NCBI RefSeq assembly: GCF_019749255.1 | Contig: NZ_JACWFH010000008.1 | Span: forward strand, 62,001-126,000 | DNA: 64,000 nt | Source: Mesobacillus maritimus | GTDB lineage: Bacteria > Bacillota > Bacilli > Bacillales > Cytobacillaceae | Direction of reading: 5' to 3' | Shown here: positions 15,682 to 24,989 of the stretch, one piece after another | How positions within the stretch are numbered: position 1 is the first letter of the stretch | How the letters are laid out: each line of letters opens with the position of its first letter | The notes under the pieces: model-generated | What the model saw: the letters and a program-made list of their open reading frames with translations, nothing else | The model's database searches: none | What the model was told of the DNA's origin: nothing | Position numbers and translations under genes: made by a program

Positions 15682-16038
15682 ATGAACGAACGAGAGTTGT
15701 TACAAACAGCAGTAAAAGCTGCAGATGATAAAAGAGCAGAAGATATTTTAGTCTTAAATATGAAAGGAATCTCATTAGTTGCTGATTATTTTATGATCTG
15801 TCACGGAAATTCCGATAAGCAAGTTCAGGCGATTGCACGTGAAATTAAAGATAAGGCCGAAGAGAATGGGTACGATATCAACCGAATGGAAGGTTTTGAC
15901 GAAGCAAGATGGATTTTAATTGATCTAGGTGACGTCATTGCACATGTATTCCATCGGGATGAAAGAAGTTATTATAATCTTGAACGCCTTTGGGGAGATG
16001 CCCCACTCGAAAATATTGAGAGTGAGCTTACTCCATGA
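15682..16038 (+). CDS. rsfS: Ribosome silencing factor RsfS
   Basis: 118 aa. Begins at the base after the yqeK stop. Contains the family motif VADYFMICHGNSDKQVQA and the WILIDLGDVIAHVFH core. Binds ribosomal protein uL14 on the 50S subunit and prevents joining with 30S under poor conditions. Its TGA overlaps the start of yqeM (ATGA). Confidence 0.96.
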   Translation: MNERELLQTAVKAADDKRAEDILVLNMKGISLVADYFMICHGNSDKQVQAIAREIKDKAEENGYDINRMEGFDEARWILIDLGDVIAHVFHRDERSYYNLERLWGDAPLENIESELTP

Positions 16039-16784
16039 CCTATCAGAGGTTTGCCTATCTATATGACACCTTAATGGAGGATGTTCCCTACGATGAGTGG
16101 GTAGAATGGGTGAAGAATCTGACTAGGAAATACGGTGTGAATGGGAAAAAGATGATGGACTTGGCATGTGGAACAGGTGAGCTTTCCGTTCGATTTGCCC
16201 AAGCAGGTTTTCATGTGACGGGTATAGACTTATCTGAAGATATGCTGGCGGTCGCCCAGACAAAGGCTGATAGGAATGGATTATCCATTCCTTTTTACCA
16301 TCAGGACATGACGCAGTTGAATGGGCTAGGTGAGTATGACCTTATTGGAATTTTTTGCGATTCTCTCAACTACCTACATGAACCCGAAGATGTTCAACAA
16401 ACCTTCGCGAGGGTGTTTGAGCATTTAAAGCCTGGAGGATTGTTTTTATTTGATGTTCACTCCATCTTTAAAATGGATGTTATTTTCCAAGAAGGACCTT
16501 TTACTTATAATGATGAAGAAATTTCGTATATCTGGAATTGTTTTCCTGGTGAGGCTCGACATAGCGTGGAACATGAACTTACCTTTTTTGTCCTCGACGA
16601 GTCAACTGGACAATATGATCGTGTAGAAGAATATCACTATCAACGTACATATGAAGGAACTCAATATATCAAACTGTTAGAAGAGGCAGGTTTCGAATTT
16701 CTTGAATCGATAGCGGACTTCCAACAAGGTGAACCAGGACCTGAGCCAGAGCGGATTTTGTTTGCGGCTAGGAAGAGATTTTAA
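16035..16784 (+). CDS. yqeM: Class I SAM-dependent methyltransferase YqeM
   Basis: 249 aa. Rossmann-fold methyltransferase: motif I DLACGTGELS (about 41-50), motif II GIDLSEDML, and a conserved FCDSLNYL motif. Related to putative small-molecule or tRNA methyltransferases; the substrate is unknown. Last gene of the yqeG-yqeM cluster, followed by a strong terminator. Confidence 0.92.
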   Translation: MTYQRFAYLYDTLMEDVPYDEWVEWVKNLTRKYGVNGKKMMDLACGTGELSVRFAQAGFHVTGIDLSEDMLAVAQTKADRNGLSIPFYHQDMTQLNGLGEYDLIGIFCDSLNYLHEPEDVQQTFARVFEHLKPGGLFLFDVHSIFKMDVIFQEGPFTYNDEEISYIWNCFPGEARHSVEHELTFFVLDESTGQYDRVEEYHYQRTYEGTQYIKLLEEAGFEFLESIADFQQGEPGPEPERILFAARKRF

Positions 16785-16819
16785 TTTATTCTAAAAAATA
16801 AACCTGTGTGAACTTAAAA

Positions 16820-16852
16820 AACCAAGTGCTTTTTTAAGCACTTGGTTTTTTT
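16820..16852. terminator. Bidirectional terminator between yqeM and comER
   Basis: AACCAAGTGCTT (16820-16831) pairs perfectly with AAGCACTTGGTT (16836-16847), flanked by A and T runs on either side, so it works in both directions for the convergent genes. Confidence 0.93.
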
Positions 16853-16856
16853 AAAA

Positions 16857-17026
16857 GGCTGTTTTATTAAGGAGTGTTGCTAAAAACCTAAAGCCGATTT
16901 GCGTGAGCTCAGCTCGTTATTAGGTTTTAAATGTTTGCACACTCTTTTGTCATTAGTGAATTTCTTTTGTAGCTCAGAATAATGGTTTTGCTTTTTTTAA
17001 GAGCAAAAAAATTTGAGAAATAAGCC
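16857..17026. repeat. Dispersed MITE-like repeat, copy A
   Basis: About 170 bp in the gap between yqeM and comER. Starts GGCTGTTTT, ends GAGAAATAAGCC (partial terminal inverted repeat), with an internal inverted pair AACCTAAA and TTAGGTTTT. Shares TTGCTAAAA, CCTAAAGC, TTATTAGGTTTTAA, TCATTAGTGAATTTC and TAGCTCAGAAT with the copy at 51275-51453. Confidence 0.7.
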
Positions 17027-17063
17027 TAAAAAAAGAAGGAATGAGTAGATTAGTGTCGAAAAA

Positions 17064-17888
17064 TTAATCTATACCAAACTGATCCCTAGTTATATTCAAG
17101 TCGTCATCGAACTTGCGATGTGTAGCCTCAAATAATTGTTCGAAGACATCACCAAGTTCTCTCTCCAGGACCTTAATCCCCTCACCAGTTATTCCGCCTT
17201 TCACACAGACCTTTTCCTGCAGAGTAGGCAAGGTATAAAATTCTTTGCTCAAGAGCTCCCCAAGACCAATTAACATTTCACTAGTCAACTTTGTCGCCGT
17301 ATCATAGTCGATATCCGTTTTCTTTACGGCCGCTAAGATAAATTGTTGTGACAAATAGCTAAAGAAAGCTGGACCACAGCTTACGATGTCAGAAGCTACC
17401 CTTGTAATCGAGGAATTTATTTCAACAGGTGTAGAGATTTTATTAAATAATAAAGTTAGTTCCTGTTTCCAGCTATCACTACACTTTGACCCGTAGGATA
17501 CGAGTGAAACTCCCGCAAGGGCTCTGTTCGTTATGCTTGGGATCACTCTTGCAGCTGAACAGGGTACCGCACTTTCTAGCTGTGCCACACTGATAGGACT
17601 AGTAATCGAAATAATGCATTTATCCTTTGTTAGCACAGATTCTAACTCCTGTAATAGTGGATATACATCATGAGGCTTCACGCATACAAAAATGGCATCA
17701 GTTTGCTCAGCTACCTCTACTGCACTTGGTTCAACCGTTATCCCAGGAAAATCCTTTTTTAACTCGGCCGCTTTCAACAATGTTCTATTGGTAACGATCA
17801 TCGAAGAAGGGGAAACGGCATTCCCATCAATCAGGGCTTCAGCCAAAATTCTCCCCATATTTCCGGTGCCAATAATCCCTATTTTCAA
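17064..17888 (-). CDS. comER: ComER, pyrroline-5-carboxylate reductase-like protein
   Basis: 274 aa from TTG 17888 (GGAGGGAAGGG upstream); upstream in-frame ATGs have no site and overlap comEA. N-terminal dinucleotide fold GIIGTGNMG, then the FVCVKPHDV segment of the ProC family, and C-terminal helical dimer domain. Divergent from comEA as in B. subtilis. A role in competence is not shown; reports in Bacillus link it to sporulation and biofilm. Enzyme activity is not established. Confidence 0.93.
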   Translation of the reverse strand: MKIGIIGTGNMGRILAEALIDGNAVSPSSMIVTNRTLLKAAELKKDFPGITVEPSAVEVAEQTDAIFVCVKPHDVYPLLQELESVLTKDKCIISITSPISVAQLESAVPCSAARVIPSITNRALAGVSLVSYGSKCSDSWKQELTLLFNKISTPVEINSSITRVASDIVSCGPAFFSYLSQQFILAAVKKTDIDYDTATKLTSEMLIGLGELLSKEFYTLPTLQEKVCVKGGITGEGIKVLERELGDVFEQLFEATHRKFDDDLNITRDQFGID

Positions 17889-17983
17889 ATCCCTTCCCTC
17901 CTTCTTGCAATTCGGGTCTCTTTCTCCTATGAATTTATGTGTCCATTTATCAAAATATAACCTAAGAAAGAAAGGTGTTATGA

Positions 17984-18631
17984 ATGATTGAGTGGTTAAA
18001 AGAACGTAAGCTATTTTTATTAGTTGGTACTGTTTTGATTCTTTTCTTTTCCTATGCTTACTTTTCAAATTCTATGCCTAAAGAAGAAGTGGTAACAGAG
18101 GAAAGATGGTTACCGGAAGAAGACATGAGCGAGAAGAGTGTACCAAGTGAAGCAACACCAGAACCTGAGCCAGTAGCCCCCCTAATCATGATGGCGGATA
18201 TTAAGGGGGCTGTGAAAAAACCAGGTGTCTATGAGGTGAACAGTGATGAACGGATCATCAATTTAATTGAAAAAGCAGGTGGCTTACAAGAAGATGCCGA
18301 TCCTTCAGCTGTAAACTTCGCTATGAAAGTAAGTGATGAGATGGTTATTTATATTCCTAAAAAGGGAGAACAAATGGTTGAGGTTGGAGGGGTAGGAGCA
18401 TCCAATCAGCAGTCAAGTTCAACAACGCAAGGAGCTGGAAAGGTAAATTTGAATACAGCGACAACAAGTGAATTAGAGACCCTGCCAGGGATAGGACCAG
18501 CAAAGTCATCGGCTATCCTTGAATATAGGGAAAGTAATGGAGCTTTTAAAACAATCGACGATTTAAAGTCCATCTCTGGGATTGGGGACAAAACCTTTGA
18601 AAAACTAAAAGATCTTATCACTGTTAAATAA
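17984..18631 (+). CDS. comEA: Competence protein ComEA, DNA receptor
   Basis: 215 aa. One membrane anchor (about 10-28), an acidic/proline linker, an SLBB domain (about 65-130, ADIKGAVKKPGVYEV) and a C-terminal helix-hairpin-helix pair (about 150-215, KVNLNTATTSELETLPGIG and ISGIGDKTFEKL) that binds double-stranded DNA without sequence preference. Delivers transforming DNA to the ComEC channel. ATG follows AAAGGTG. No clear ComK box pair was found in the 95-nt divergent gap. Confidence 0.95.
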   Translation: MIEWLKERKLFLLVGTVLILFFSYAYFSNSMPKEEVVTEERWLPEEDMSEKSVPSEATPEPEPVAPLIMMADIKGAVKKPGVYEVNSDERIINLIEKAGGLQEDADPSAVNFAMKVSDEMVIYIPKKGEQMVEVGGVGASNQQSSSTTQGAGKVNLNTATTSELETLPGIGPAKSSAILEYRESNGAFKTIDDLKSISGIGDKTFEKLKDLITVK

Positions 18632-18697
18632 GAAATTGCAGACAAGTATATAAACCTTTAAACTAAAACTATAGAATGTAAAAGAAGGGGAATCATA

Positions 18698-19144
18698 ATG
18701 GAAAGAATTTCTTGGAACGAATATTTTATGGCTCAGAGCCAACTGTTGGCTTTAAGAAGTACGTGTACTAGATTAACGGTTGGTGCAACGATTGTGAGAG
18801 ATAAGCGTATTATTGCAGGTGGATATAATGGATCCATTGCTGGTGGCGATCACTGTATTGATGAAGGTTGCTACGTGGTTGACAATCACTGTATACGTAC
18901 CATTCATGCAGAAATGAATGCACTATTACAATGTGCAAAATTCGGTGTGCCAACAGCTGATGCAGATATTTATGTGACTCACTTCCCTTGTCTACAATGC
19001 TGTAAAGCCCTTATTCAAGCAGGGATAAAGACGGTCTATTATGCTGAAGATTATAAGAATCATCCATATGCATTGGAATTATTTCAACGAGCAGGTGTCA
19101 AAACAGAGCAGGTAAATTGTCGTCAAGTTGTTCTTAAAGACTGA
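18698..19144 (+). CDS. comEB: dCMP deaminase ComEB
   Basis: 148 aa. Zinc-dependent deoxycytidylate deaminase: HAEMNA with the catalytic Glu, and PCLQC with two zinc Cys ligands; extra His and Cys near residues 50-65 (DHCIDEGC) match the second zinc site of this family. Converts dCMP to dUMP. It lies inside the comE operon although it is not itself needed for DNA uptake. GAAGGGGAA precedes the ATG. Confidence 0.96.
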   Translation: MERISWNEYFMAQSQLLALRSTCTRLTVGATIVRDKRIIAGGYNGSIAGGDHCIDEGCYVVDNHCIRTIHAEMNALLQCAKFGVPTADADIYVTHFPCLQCCKALIQAGIKTVYYAEDYKNHPYALELFQRAGVKTEQVNCRQVVLKD

Positions 19145-19147
19145 TAA

Positions 19148-21457
19148 ATGAAAGGGAAATTAATCTATGTAGCAATCATTTCCTTATTTGGATTGTTAAG
19201 TGTTTTTGGAAACACTATCCTTTTCAGTTCACTTTCACTACTTATTCTTTTATATTACTTTTATTCAAAAAAATTTAGTGGTCGCTACTTATTGATCTCT
19301 ATTGTCGTGTATTTTTCTTTTATCATAATAGGATTTCTTACAGTTTCTTCACAAGTAAGTGTCTTGGAGGGCAATGAAACAAAGTTTACTCTTCATTTCA
19401 TAGATGGAATTAATATTGATGGAAACCGCTTTTCGGCAATAGCGGAAGTTGCTTCTGGTGGAGAACGAATTATTCTAAATTACCGACTTCGTTCTCCTCA
19501 GGAAAAGGCAGCTCTGCAAAAACGAATCTATCCAGGCGTAAGTTGTAAAGTTACAGGAACGCTCGCAACACCAAATCAGGCAACGAATCCTAATAGTTTT
19601 GATTATCAATTGTATCTCAAGCGAAAAGAGATTTTTTGGATTCTTAAACCAAATGACATTTCCCCTGCGATCTGTACACAACCACAAGGCAATCTGATTA
19701 CGCTCCTTAAAAGGGTTAGGCAAAAAGAAGTACTTAAATTAGAAGAGAAAATGGATGAAGAACTTGCAGCTATTTTCGCAGCGCTCTTATTTGGAGACCG
19801 AAATCTGATGAATCCTGAAATGGAGGAAGACTATACAAAAACGGGAACCGTCCATTTATTAGCCATCTCAGGTCTTCATGTTGCTCTTTTAACTGGTATG
19901 TGCTTTGCTTTCCTTCTGCGATTAGGAATGACAAGGGAAAAAGCAGAGTTGTTTTTGATCTTGATTCTCCCTTGTTATGCTGTTTTAACGGGTTTATCAC
20001 CTTCTGTTAACCGAGCCGTGCTCATGCTCATGTTGATGTTGGTCGCACGAAGATTAAAAGTTCAAATTACTCCGCTTGACGCAATCTCGATTGCCTTCTT
20101 ATTCCTAGTTCTCATTTCTCCTTATACCATTTATGAGCCAGGTTTTCAGCTTTCCTTTGGTGTTAGTCTTGCCTTGGTACTCTCCTCAACTAAAATTATT
20201 AATACATTTCAATCCTACTTACTTAGATTGATTGCTGTTTCATTTGTTTCCCAACTGGCAAGTATCCCGATTCTTTTAAGTTATTTCTACGAGATTTCTC
20301 TCATATCTGTTGTGACAAATTTATTGTTTGTTCCACTTTTTTCTATCATCATCCTCCCGCTTGTACTAGTTACTTATTTAACAGGAATATTCTTCCCATT
20401 CGTTTCAGACTTTTTTCTGTTTTGGATGTCCTTTATCGTCGCGTTTGCCAATAAAGTTTCAGCATTGTTTGCATCCTTCTCGTTTTCATCGGTTGTAATC
20501 GGAAAGCCAAACCCGTTCATTTTGCTTCTGTATTTAGTGATCTATCTGTTGTTTTTTATTAGCTGGGAGAAGAGGAAGAAAAGCTTTGCTGTTTTTCTAT
20601 TACCTTTCATTCCGGTAATTTTTCAAATTGTGTTTCCGTATCTCTCTCCTTATGGAAAAGTCGTGTTTGTTGATGTTGGACAAGGAGATAGTATTTTGAT
20701 TCGATTGCCATATAATCGTGCAACTTATTTAATTGATACCGGTGGGACCATTTCCTTCCATAGAGAAGCATGGGAAGAAAAAAGAGACCATTTTGAAACA
20801 GGTGAAGATATTTTGGTGCCTTTTCTAAAAAGTGAGGGGATAAGGAAGTTGGAAAAACTAATTTTGACGCATGGAGATATGGATCATATTGGAGGTGCCC
20901 CCGCGATTTTGTCAGAATTGAGGATTGAGGAAATCCTTATGCCTGTTTCAGTTGAACGGAGTGTAATGGAAAGAAGAGTCATAAGAATTGCAGAAACAAA
21001 TCAAGCTAAAGTAAGAATTGTTGGCGCTGGTGCCCGTTGGAAAGTAGGGCAGGATTTCTTTCAAATTATTAGTCCGTTAGAAAAGCTCGAAGATAAAAAT
21101 GAAGGATCGATCGTCCTATATGCAAGTTTTGGAGGGAAAAGGTGGCTTTTTACCGGTGACCTTGGATCAGGTGGAGAAGTAGAATTAATAAATCATTATT
21201 CGCAAATGGATGTAGATGTATTGAAGGTTGGACATCATGGTAGCAAAACATCAAGCTCCGAAGTATTCCTTGATACTATTCAGCCTGAAACCGCTGTTAT
21301 TTCAGCTGGTGATGGGAATCGTTATGGTCATCCACATGCCGAGGTCCTTGAGGGGTTGAAGAGCCGCCAAATTAAATTATACAGAACAGATACTCAAGGA
21401 GCGGTTATTTACACTTTTAAAGAAGATTCAGGAACCTTTCGAACTTGGATGCCATAG
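19148..21457 (+). CDS. comEC: Competence DNA channel ComEC
   Basis: 769 aa. N-terminal membrane segments, an OB-like extracellular part, the central competence domain with many helices (about 235-505, LAISGLHVALLTG), and a C-terminal metallo-beta-lactamase-like domain (about 510-769) with THGDMDHIGG and GHHGSKTSS. It moves single-stranded DNA across the membrane; the C-terminal domain may degrade the other strand. The metal motif is complete. ATG at 19148, 3 nt after the comEB stop. Confidence 0.95.
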   Translation: MKGKLIYVAIISLFGLLSVFGNTILFSSLSLLILLYYFYSKKFSGRYLLISIVVYFSFIIIGFLTVSSQVSVLEGNETKFTLHFIDGINIDGNRFSAIAEVASGGERIILNYRLRSPQEKAALQKRIYPGVSCKVTGTLATPNQATNPNSFDYQLYLKRKEIFWILKPNDISPAICTQPQGNLITLLKRVRQKEVLKLEEKMDEELAAIFAALLFGDRNLMNPEMEEDYTKTGTVHLLAISGLHVALLTGMCFAFLLRLGMTREKAELFLILILPCYAVLTGLSPSVNRAVLMLMLMLVARRLKVQITPLDAISIAFLFLVLISPYTIYEPGFQLSFGVSLALVLSSTKIINTFQSYLLRLIAVSFVSQLASIPILLSYFYEISLISVVTNLLFVPLFSIIILPLVLVTYLTGIFFPFVSDFFLFWMSFIVAFANKVSALFASFSFSSVVIGKPNPFILLLYLVIYLLFFISWEKRKKSFAVFLLPFIPVIFQIVFPYLSPYGKVVFVDVGQGDSILIRLPYNRATYLIDTGGTISFHREAWEEKRDHFETGEDILVPFLKSEGIRKLEKLILTHGDMDHIGGAPAILSELRIEEILMPVSVERSVMERRVIRIAETNQAKVRIVGAGARWKVGQDFFQIISPLEKLEDKNEGSIVLYASFGGKRWLFTGDLGSGGEVELINHYSQMDVDVLKVGHHGSKTSSSEVFLDTIQPETAVISAGDGNRYGHPHAEVLEGLKSRQIKLYRTDTQGAVIYTFKEDSGTFRTWMP

Positions 21458-21514
21458 GATATAAAAAAGTGTTGATTGGCAGAAAGAGCCAAGTGTAGAA
21501 GCCGCTTGCTTAAA

Positions 21515-21650
21515 GAATGTTGGTAAAGACCATAAAAATGTATCTGTAAGAACAGTCGTCTTTATGTTCTAAGATACGTTTGTACGCTCTATTCTTATGC
21601 TAATCAACTTTCTTTAATCTCCAGAAGCTATACAGTTTGGGAAAAGAGCC
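21515..21650. repeat. Diverged member of the MITE-like repeat family, copy C
   Basis: Part of the gap after comEC resembles copies A and B: TTGGTAAAGACC, TTTGTACGCTCTATTCTTA and the end TTTGGGAAAAGAGCC. Similarity is patchy, so the limits are uncertain. Confidence 0.4.
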
Positions 21651-21705
21651 AAAGAAAAAGAGACTGCCGGTAGCAATCCCTAATTAACACCAAGCTATGT
21701 ACCAT

Positions 21706-21840
21706 TTATCTTCCAATAACTTGAACGACTGTCGCAATGATGAACATCGTTGCAAAGAAACCAAACGAAACAACAAATCCAACACCTGCGTCGATGATAT
21801 CATGACGTTTGTTTGTAATATTTTCTTCAAACTTATTCAC
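21706..21840 (-). CDS. yqzM: YqzM family small membrane protein
   Basis: 44 aa from GTG 21840, with an AAGGGGGG site about 6 nt upstream. Reads MNKFEENITNKRHDIIDAG (first residue as Met), then GVGFVVSFGFFATM: a charged head and one hydrophobic helix to the C-terminal VIGR. Matches the YqzM family found at the same place (between comEC and holA) in B. subtilis. Function unknown. Too short for most ORF scans. Confidence 0.85.
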   Translation of the reverse strand: MNKFEENITNKRHDIIDAGVGFVVSFGFFATMFIIATVVQVIGR

Positions 21841-21981
21841 AGTCCATCCCCCCTTAATCTTTTTTCAGTATAGACTAATTTTTATAAAAAAGCCAGCCTA
21901 GTATTATGTTTCTCTTACCATATGATACACCGTTTCCATGTAAGTATCCCGGGTCTTGCATGGTAGCGTTTACCATATAAC

Positions 21982-22016
21982 GGAATCGCTAGGAGAACAT
22001 AGCGATTCCAATTTTA
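21982..22016. terminator. Hairpin before holA
   Basis: Perfect stem GGAATCGCTA (21982-21991) with TAGCGATTCC (22000-22009) and an AATTTTAA tail. A second small inverted repeat ATGGTA/TACCAT lies at about 21959-21976. Could end comEC readthrough or shape the holA leader. Confidence 0.5.
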
Positions 22017-22066
22017 ACTTGCCAAAATGGACAAGCTTCTTTAGGATTAAAAGGGAGTAATTTGGA

Positions 22067-23107
22067 GTGAGCGGGGCGAAAATATTGGTTTTAGATATAT
22101 GGAAACAACTAAAAAAAAATAAAGTAGAGCCTGTATATTTACTCTATGGGACTGAATCTTTTTTAATAAATGAGACAAAGCAACTTCTCATTCAAAGTGT
22201 GCTAAGTGACGAAGAAATCGACTTTAATTTTTCAACTTATGATCTTGAAGAAACTCCAGTCGAGGCGGCTATCGAGGATGCGGAAACGTTCCCTTTTATG
22301 GGAGAGAAGAGGTTGATTATTCTGCAGAATCCTACCTTTCTAACTTCAGAAAAACAAAAGGGAAAAGTAGTGGAGCATAATCTTTCAAGACTCGAAGCGT
22401 ACTTAGCTGAGCCAGCACCATACTCTGTTGTTGTCTTTTCGGCTCCATATGAAAAGCTTGATGAACGAAAGAAAATTACTAAGGAATTAAAACGGAAAGC
22501 AGCAGTTGGCGAAGCGAAAAGGCTAAATGAACATGACTTAAAAGTCTGGATCAAGGAAAGAGCAGCTGGGAATGGCGTTCAAATAGAGGAAAGTGCTATC
22601 GATTTAATGCTGACCCTATCAGGGACGAATCTATTTATGCTAGCAAGTGAAGTCGATAAACTTTCATTATATGCAGGAGAATCTAGAAGAGTTGATGCCA
22701 GTATGGTAGACAAGCTAGTTGCAAGATCACTCGAGCAGAATATCTTTGTTTTAATAGAAAAAGTCGTTCAGCGGAAAATTGAAGAGGCGCTTCGAATTTA
22801 TTATGACCTATTAAAACAAAATGAAGAGCCGATTAAAATTCTAGCATTACTGGCTGGACAATTCCGGCTGATTTACCAGGTAAAAGAGCTCTCTCGAAAA
22901 GGATATGGGCAGCAACAAATTGCTGGGGTATTGAAAACTCATCCATACCGGGTCAAGCTTGCGGCTGGTCAAGCAAGGTATTTTTCAGATGAAGAGTTAT
23001 CGAGGATTATGAAAATGATTGCCAATGCTGATTATCAAATGAAGACCGGTGGAATGAAGAAAGAACTATTAATTGAAATGATTCTGTTTAATTTAAATAG
23101 AGCATAA
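22067..23107 (+). CDS. holA: DNA polymerase III subunit delta
   Basis: 346 aa from GTG 22067, 9 nt after AAAGGGAG. Clamp-loader delta subunit, which opens the beta clamp. Starts the AAA+-like domain with EPVYLLYGTESFLI; no Walker A is present, as expected for delta, which does not hydrolyse ATP. The C-terminal collar domain (about 210-346) includes VFVLIEKVVQRKIEEALR. B. subtilis name yqeN. Convergent with rpsT. Confidence 0.94.
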   Translation: MSGAKILVLDIWKQLKKNKVEPVYLLYGTESFLINETKQLLIQSVLSDEEIDFNFSTYDLEETPVEAAIEDAETFPFMGEKRLIILQNPTFLTSEKQKGKVVEHNLSRLEAYLAEPAPYSVVVFSAPYEKLDERKKITKELKRKAAVGEAKRLNEHDLKVWIKERAAGNGVQIEESAIDLMLTLSGTNLFMLASEVDKLSLYAGESRRVDASMVDKLVARSLEQNIFVLIEKVVQRKIEEALRIYYDLLKQNEEPIKILALLAGQFRLIYQVKELSRKGYGQQQIAGVLKTHPYRVKLAAGQARYFSDEELSRIMKMIANADYQMKTGGMKKELLIEMILFNLNRA

Positions 23108-23109
23108 AT

Positions 23110-23160
23110 ATTTTGAATAGCACTAGCGCCTCCGTTCATCAGCGTATGGCCTGGTGCGCT
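23110..23160. repeat. Weak copy of a GC-rich dispersed hairpin repeat
   Basis: ACTAGCGCC near 23120 and GGTGCGCTC near 23153 form a loose hairpin resembling the dispersed elements at 28967, 46624 and 55895. Low support. Confidence 0.3.
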
Positions 23161-23245
23161 CTAACAGGTTGGTAAAAAACCACCAGTCATTTATTTTACT
23201 CTGAGAGCGAAGACATTGGCCGCTGCTAAGGCTACTTTTTAATAA

Positions 23246-23279
23246 AAATAAAAAAACGACCTTTTTGGGTCGTTTTTTT
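23246..23279. terminator. Bidirectional terminator between holA and rpsT
   Basis: AAAAAACGACC paired with GGTCGTTTTTTT around a T-rich loop; A run on the left and T run on the right suit both convergent genes. Confidence 0.9.
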
Positions 23280-23300
23280 GCTAGACATGATAGGGAAAAA

Positions 23301-23561
23301 TTAGCCGTTAGCGTTTAATTTTTTCATCATGCGAGATTTTTTACGAGCAGCTGCATTTTTGTGGATAAGACCTTTTGCAGCAGCCTTGTCAAGCTTGCTT
23401 GCAGCTGCGGCGAAAGAAGTTGTTGCTTCGCTGTCGTTGTTTACGATAGCTGCTTCAGCTTTTTTAACAGCTGTACGCATAGAAGATTTAACAGTTATGT
23501 TATGTGCTCTATTTTTTTCACTAACTTTTACACGCTTGATTGCAGATTTAATGTTTGGCAT
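23301..23561 (-). CDS. rpsT: 30S ribosomal protein S20
   Basis: 86 aa from ATG 23561, preceded by AGGAGGTGAACGGA; the longer GTG start would absorb this site. Lys, Arg and Ala rich helical protein starting [12 protein letters not shown], ending KKLNANG. Binds the 5' domain of 16S rRNA. Strong codon bias and a strong ribosome site fit high expression. Monocistronic and opposite to its neighbours, as in B. subtilis. Confidence 0.97.
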   Translation of the reverse strand: MPNIKSAIKRVKVSEKNRAHNITVKSSMRTAVKKAEAAIVNNDSEATTSFAAAASKLDKAAAKGLIHKNAAARKKSRMMKKLNANG

Positions 23562-23768
23562 TCCGTTCACCTCCTAAAAAGCGTCGAGAATTTAATGGAA
23601 CTCGACATCCCAATACGTTTTCTTATTTATTAAGAACAAGTGATATTTTATCAAACGCCCGGCAATAATGCAATACCTCTCTCTTCAATTCTCAGTGGTC
23701 AAATTGAATGTTTTTTTCTTATGTTGGTAAAGATAGGAATTATTGAAGGTTAAGGAGGATTCTAGTAC

Positions 23769-24893
23769 ATGGCAGATTCAATCGATTTAAGTATGTATTC
23801 TGTACGGACAGACCTCGCTGTGGAGGCTCGTGAAATGGCGATTGCCGAAAGAGTGAAAACCGTACGCGATGAAACCGATCAGTCAAAACTCGAAGGCGTT
23901 ATTATAAAAGAAAAGGAAGAAAATGATATAAAAGTTTCCTTAGTCGAAGTGACGGCAGAAGGAGAAAAAGCAATTGGTAAAAAGCAGGGGCAATATTTGA
24001 CAATTGAGGTACAAGGTATTCGTCAAAAGGATAGCGAGCTTCAACAAAAGGTAGAGGGAGTATTCGCTGGCGAGTTCTCTAGATTCTTAAAGCAAAAGGG
24101 GCTAGGTGAAGATGCCTCCTGTCTGATTGTTGGACTAGGAAATTGGAATGTTACTCCTGATGCACTCGGACCGATGGTTTGTGAGAATTTATTGGTTACG
24201 AGACATTTATTTGAGCTACAACCTGAGCATGTTGAAGAAGGGTATCGTCCTGTGAGTGCGCTTGCTCCTGGAGTAATGGGACTTACTGGTATTGAAACAA
24301 GCGATATCATCTTTGGTGTAGTAGAAAAAATAAAGCCTGATTTTGTTATTGCCATCGATGCTCTTGCTTCAAGATCGATTGAACGCGTGAACAGTACCAT
24401 TCAGATTTCGGATACAGGAATTCATCCAGGCTCAGGTGTTGGGAATAAGCGCAAGGAACTAAGTCAAGAAACACTAGGGATTCCGGTTATTGCAATTGGA
24501 GTACCGACTGTTGTTGATGCAGTTTCCATTACGAGTGACGCAATAGATTTTATTTTAAAACACTTTGGAAAAGAGCTTCGTGAAGGGGATCGTCCTTCTC
24601 GTTCATTAGTTCCAGCTGGAATGACTTTTGGAAAGAAAAAGAAGTTAACAGAAGAAGATTTACCTGAGGAACAGCATCGACAAACATTCTTGGGTATGAT
24701 TGGAACTCTTGAGGAAGAAGAAAAGCGAAAGCTTATTTACGAGGTATTGGCTCCGTTAGGTCATAATCTTATGGTAACACCAAAAGAAGTTGATGTATTT
24801 ATTGATGATATGGCGAACTTAATTGCGAGTGGCCTGAATTCAGCTCTCCATACGAAAGTAAATCAAGATAACGTCGGTACTTATACGCATTGA
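23769..24893 (+). CDS. gpr: Germination protease GPR
   Basis: 374 aa. Starts degradation of small acid-soluble spore proteins during germination. An N-terminal propeptide of about 15 residues ends in [13 protein letters not shown], resembling the SASP cleavage site itself, as known for GPR self-processing. Core segments [15 protein letters not shown] and [13 protein letters not shown] are typical. In B. subtilis it is made in the forespore under SigG; no convincing SigG promoter could be assigned by eye here. Confidence 0.96.
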   Translation: MADSIDLSMYSVRTDLAVEAREMAIAERVKTVRDETDQSKLEGVIIKEKEENDIKVSLVEVTAEGEKAIGKKQGQYLTIEVQGIRQKDSELQQKVEGVFAGEFSRFLKQKGLGEDASCLIVGLGNWNVTPDALGPMVCENLLVTRHLFELQPEHVEEGYRPVSALAPGVMGLTGIETSDIIFGVVEKIKPDFVIAIDALASRSIERVNSTIQISDTGIHPGSGVGNKRKELSQETLGIPVIAIGVPTVVDAVSITSDAIDFILKHFGKELREGDRPSRSLVPAGMTFGKKKKLTEEDLPEEQHRQTFLGMIGTLEEEEKRKLIYEVLAPLGHNLMVTPKEVDVFIDDMANLIASGLNSALHTKVNQDNVGTYTH

Positions 24894-24989
24894 TGAGTTC
24901 AAATTAAATAGTTTCTGGTGGAAAAATGAGGTTCTATCTTTTCTAGCAATGTCATAAGATTTACTAGACTTGCTAAAAGAGGTGGAACC

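Noticed and set aside
17889-17983. ComK box in the comER-comEA gap
   Set aside because: No AAAA-N5-TTTT pair with proper spacing could be found by eye.
23361-23633. Plus-strand ORFs over rpsT
   Set aside because: Shadows of the strongly biased ribosomal protein gene on the other strand.
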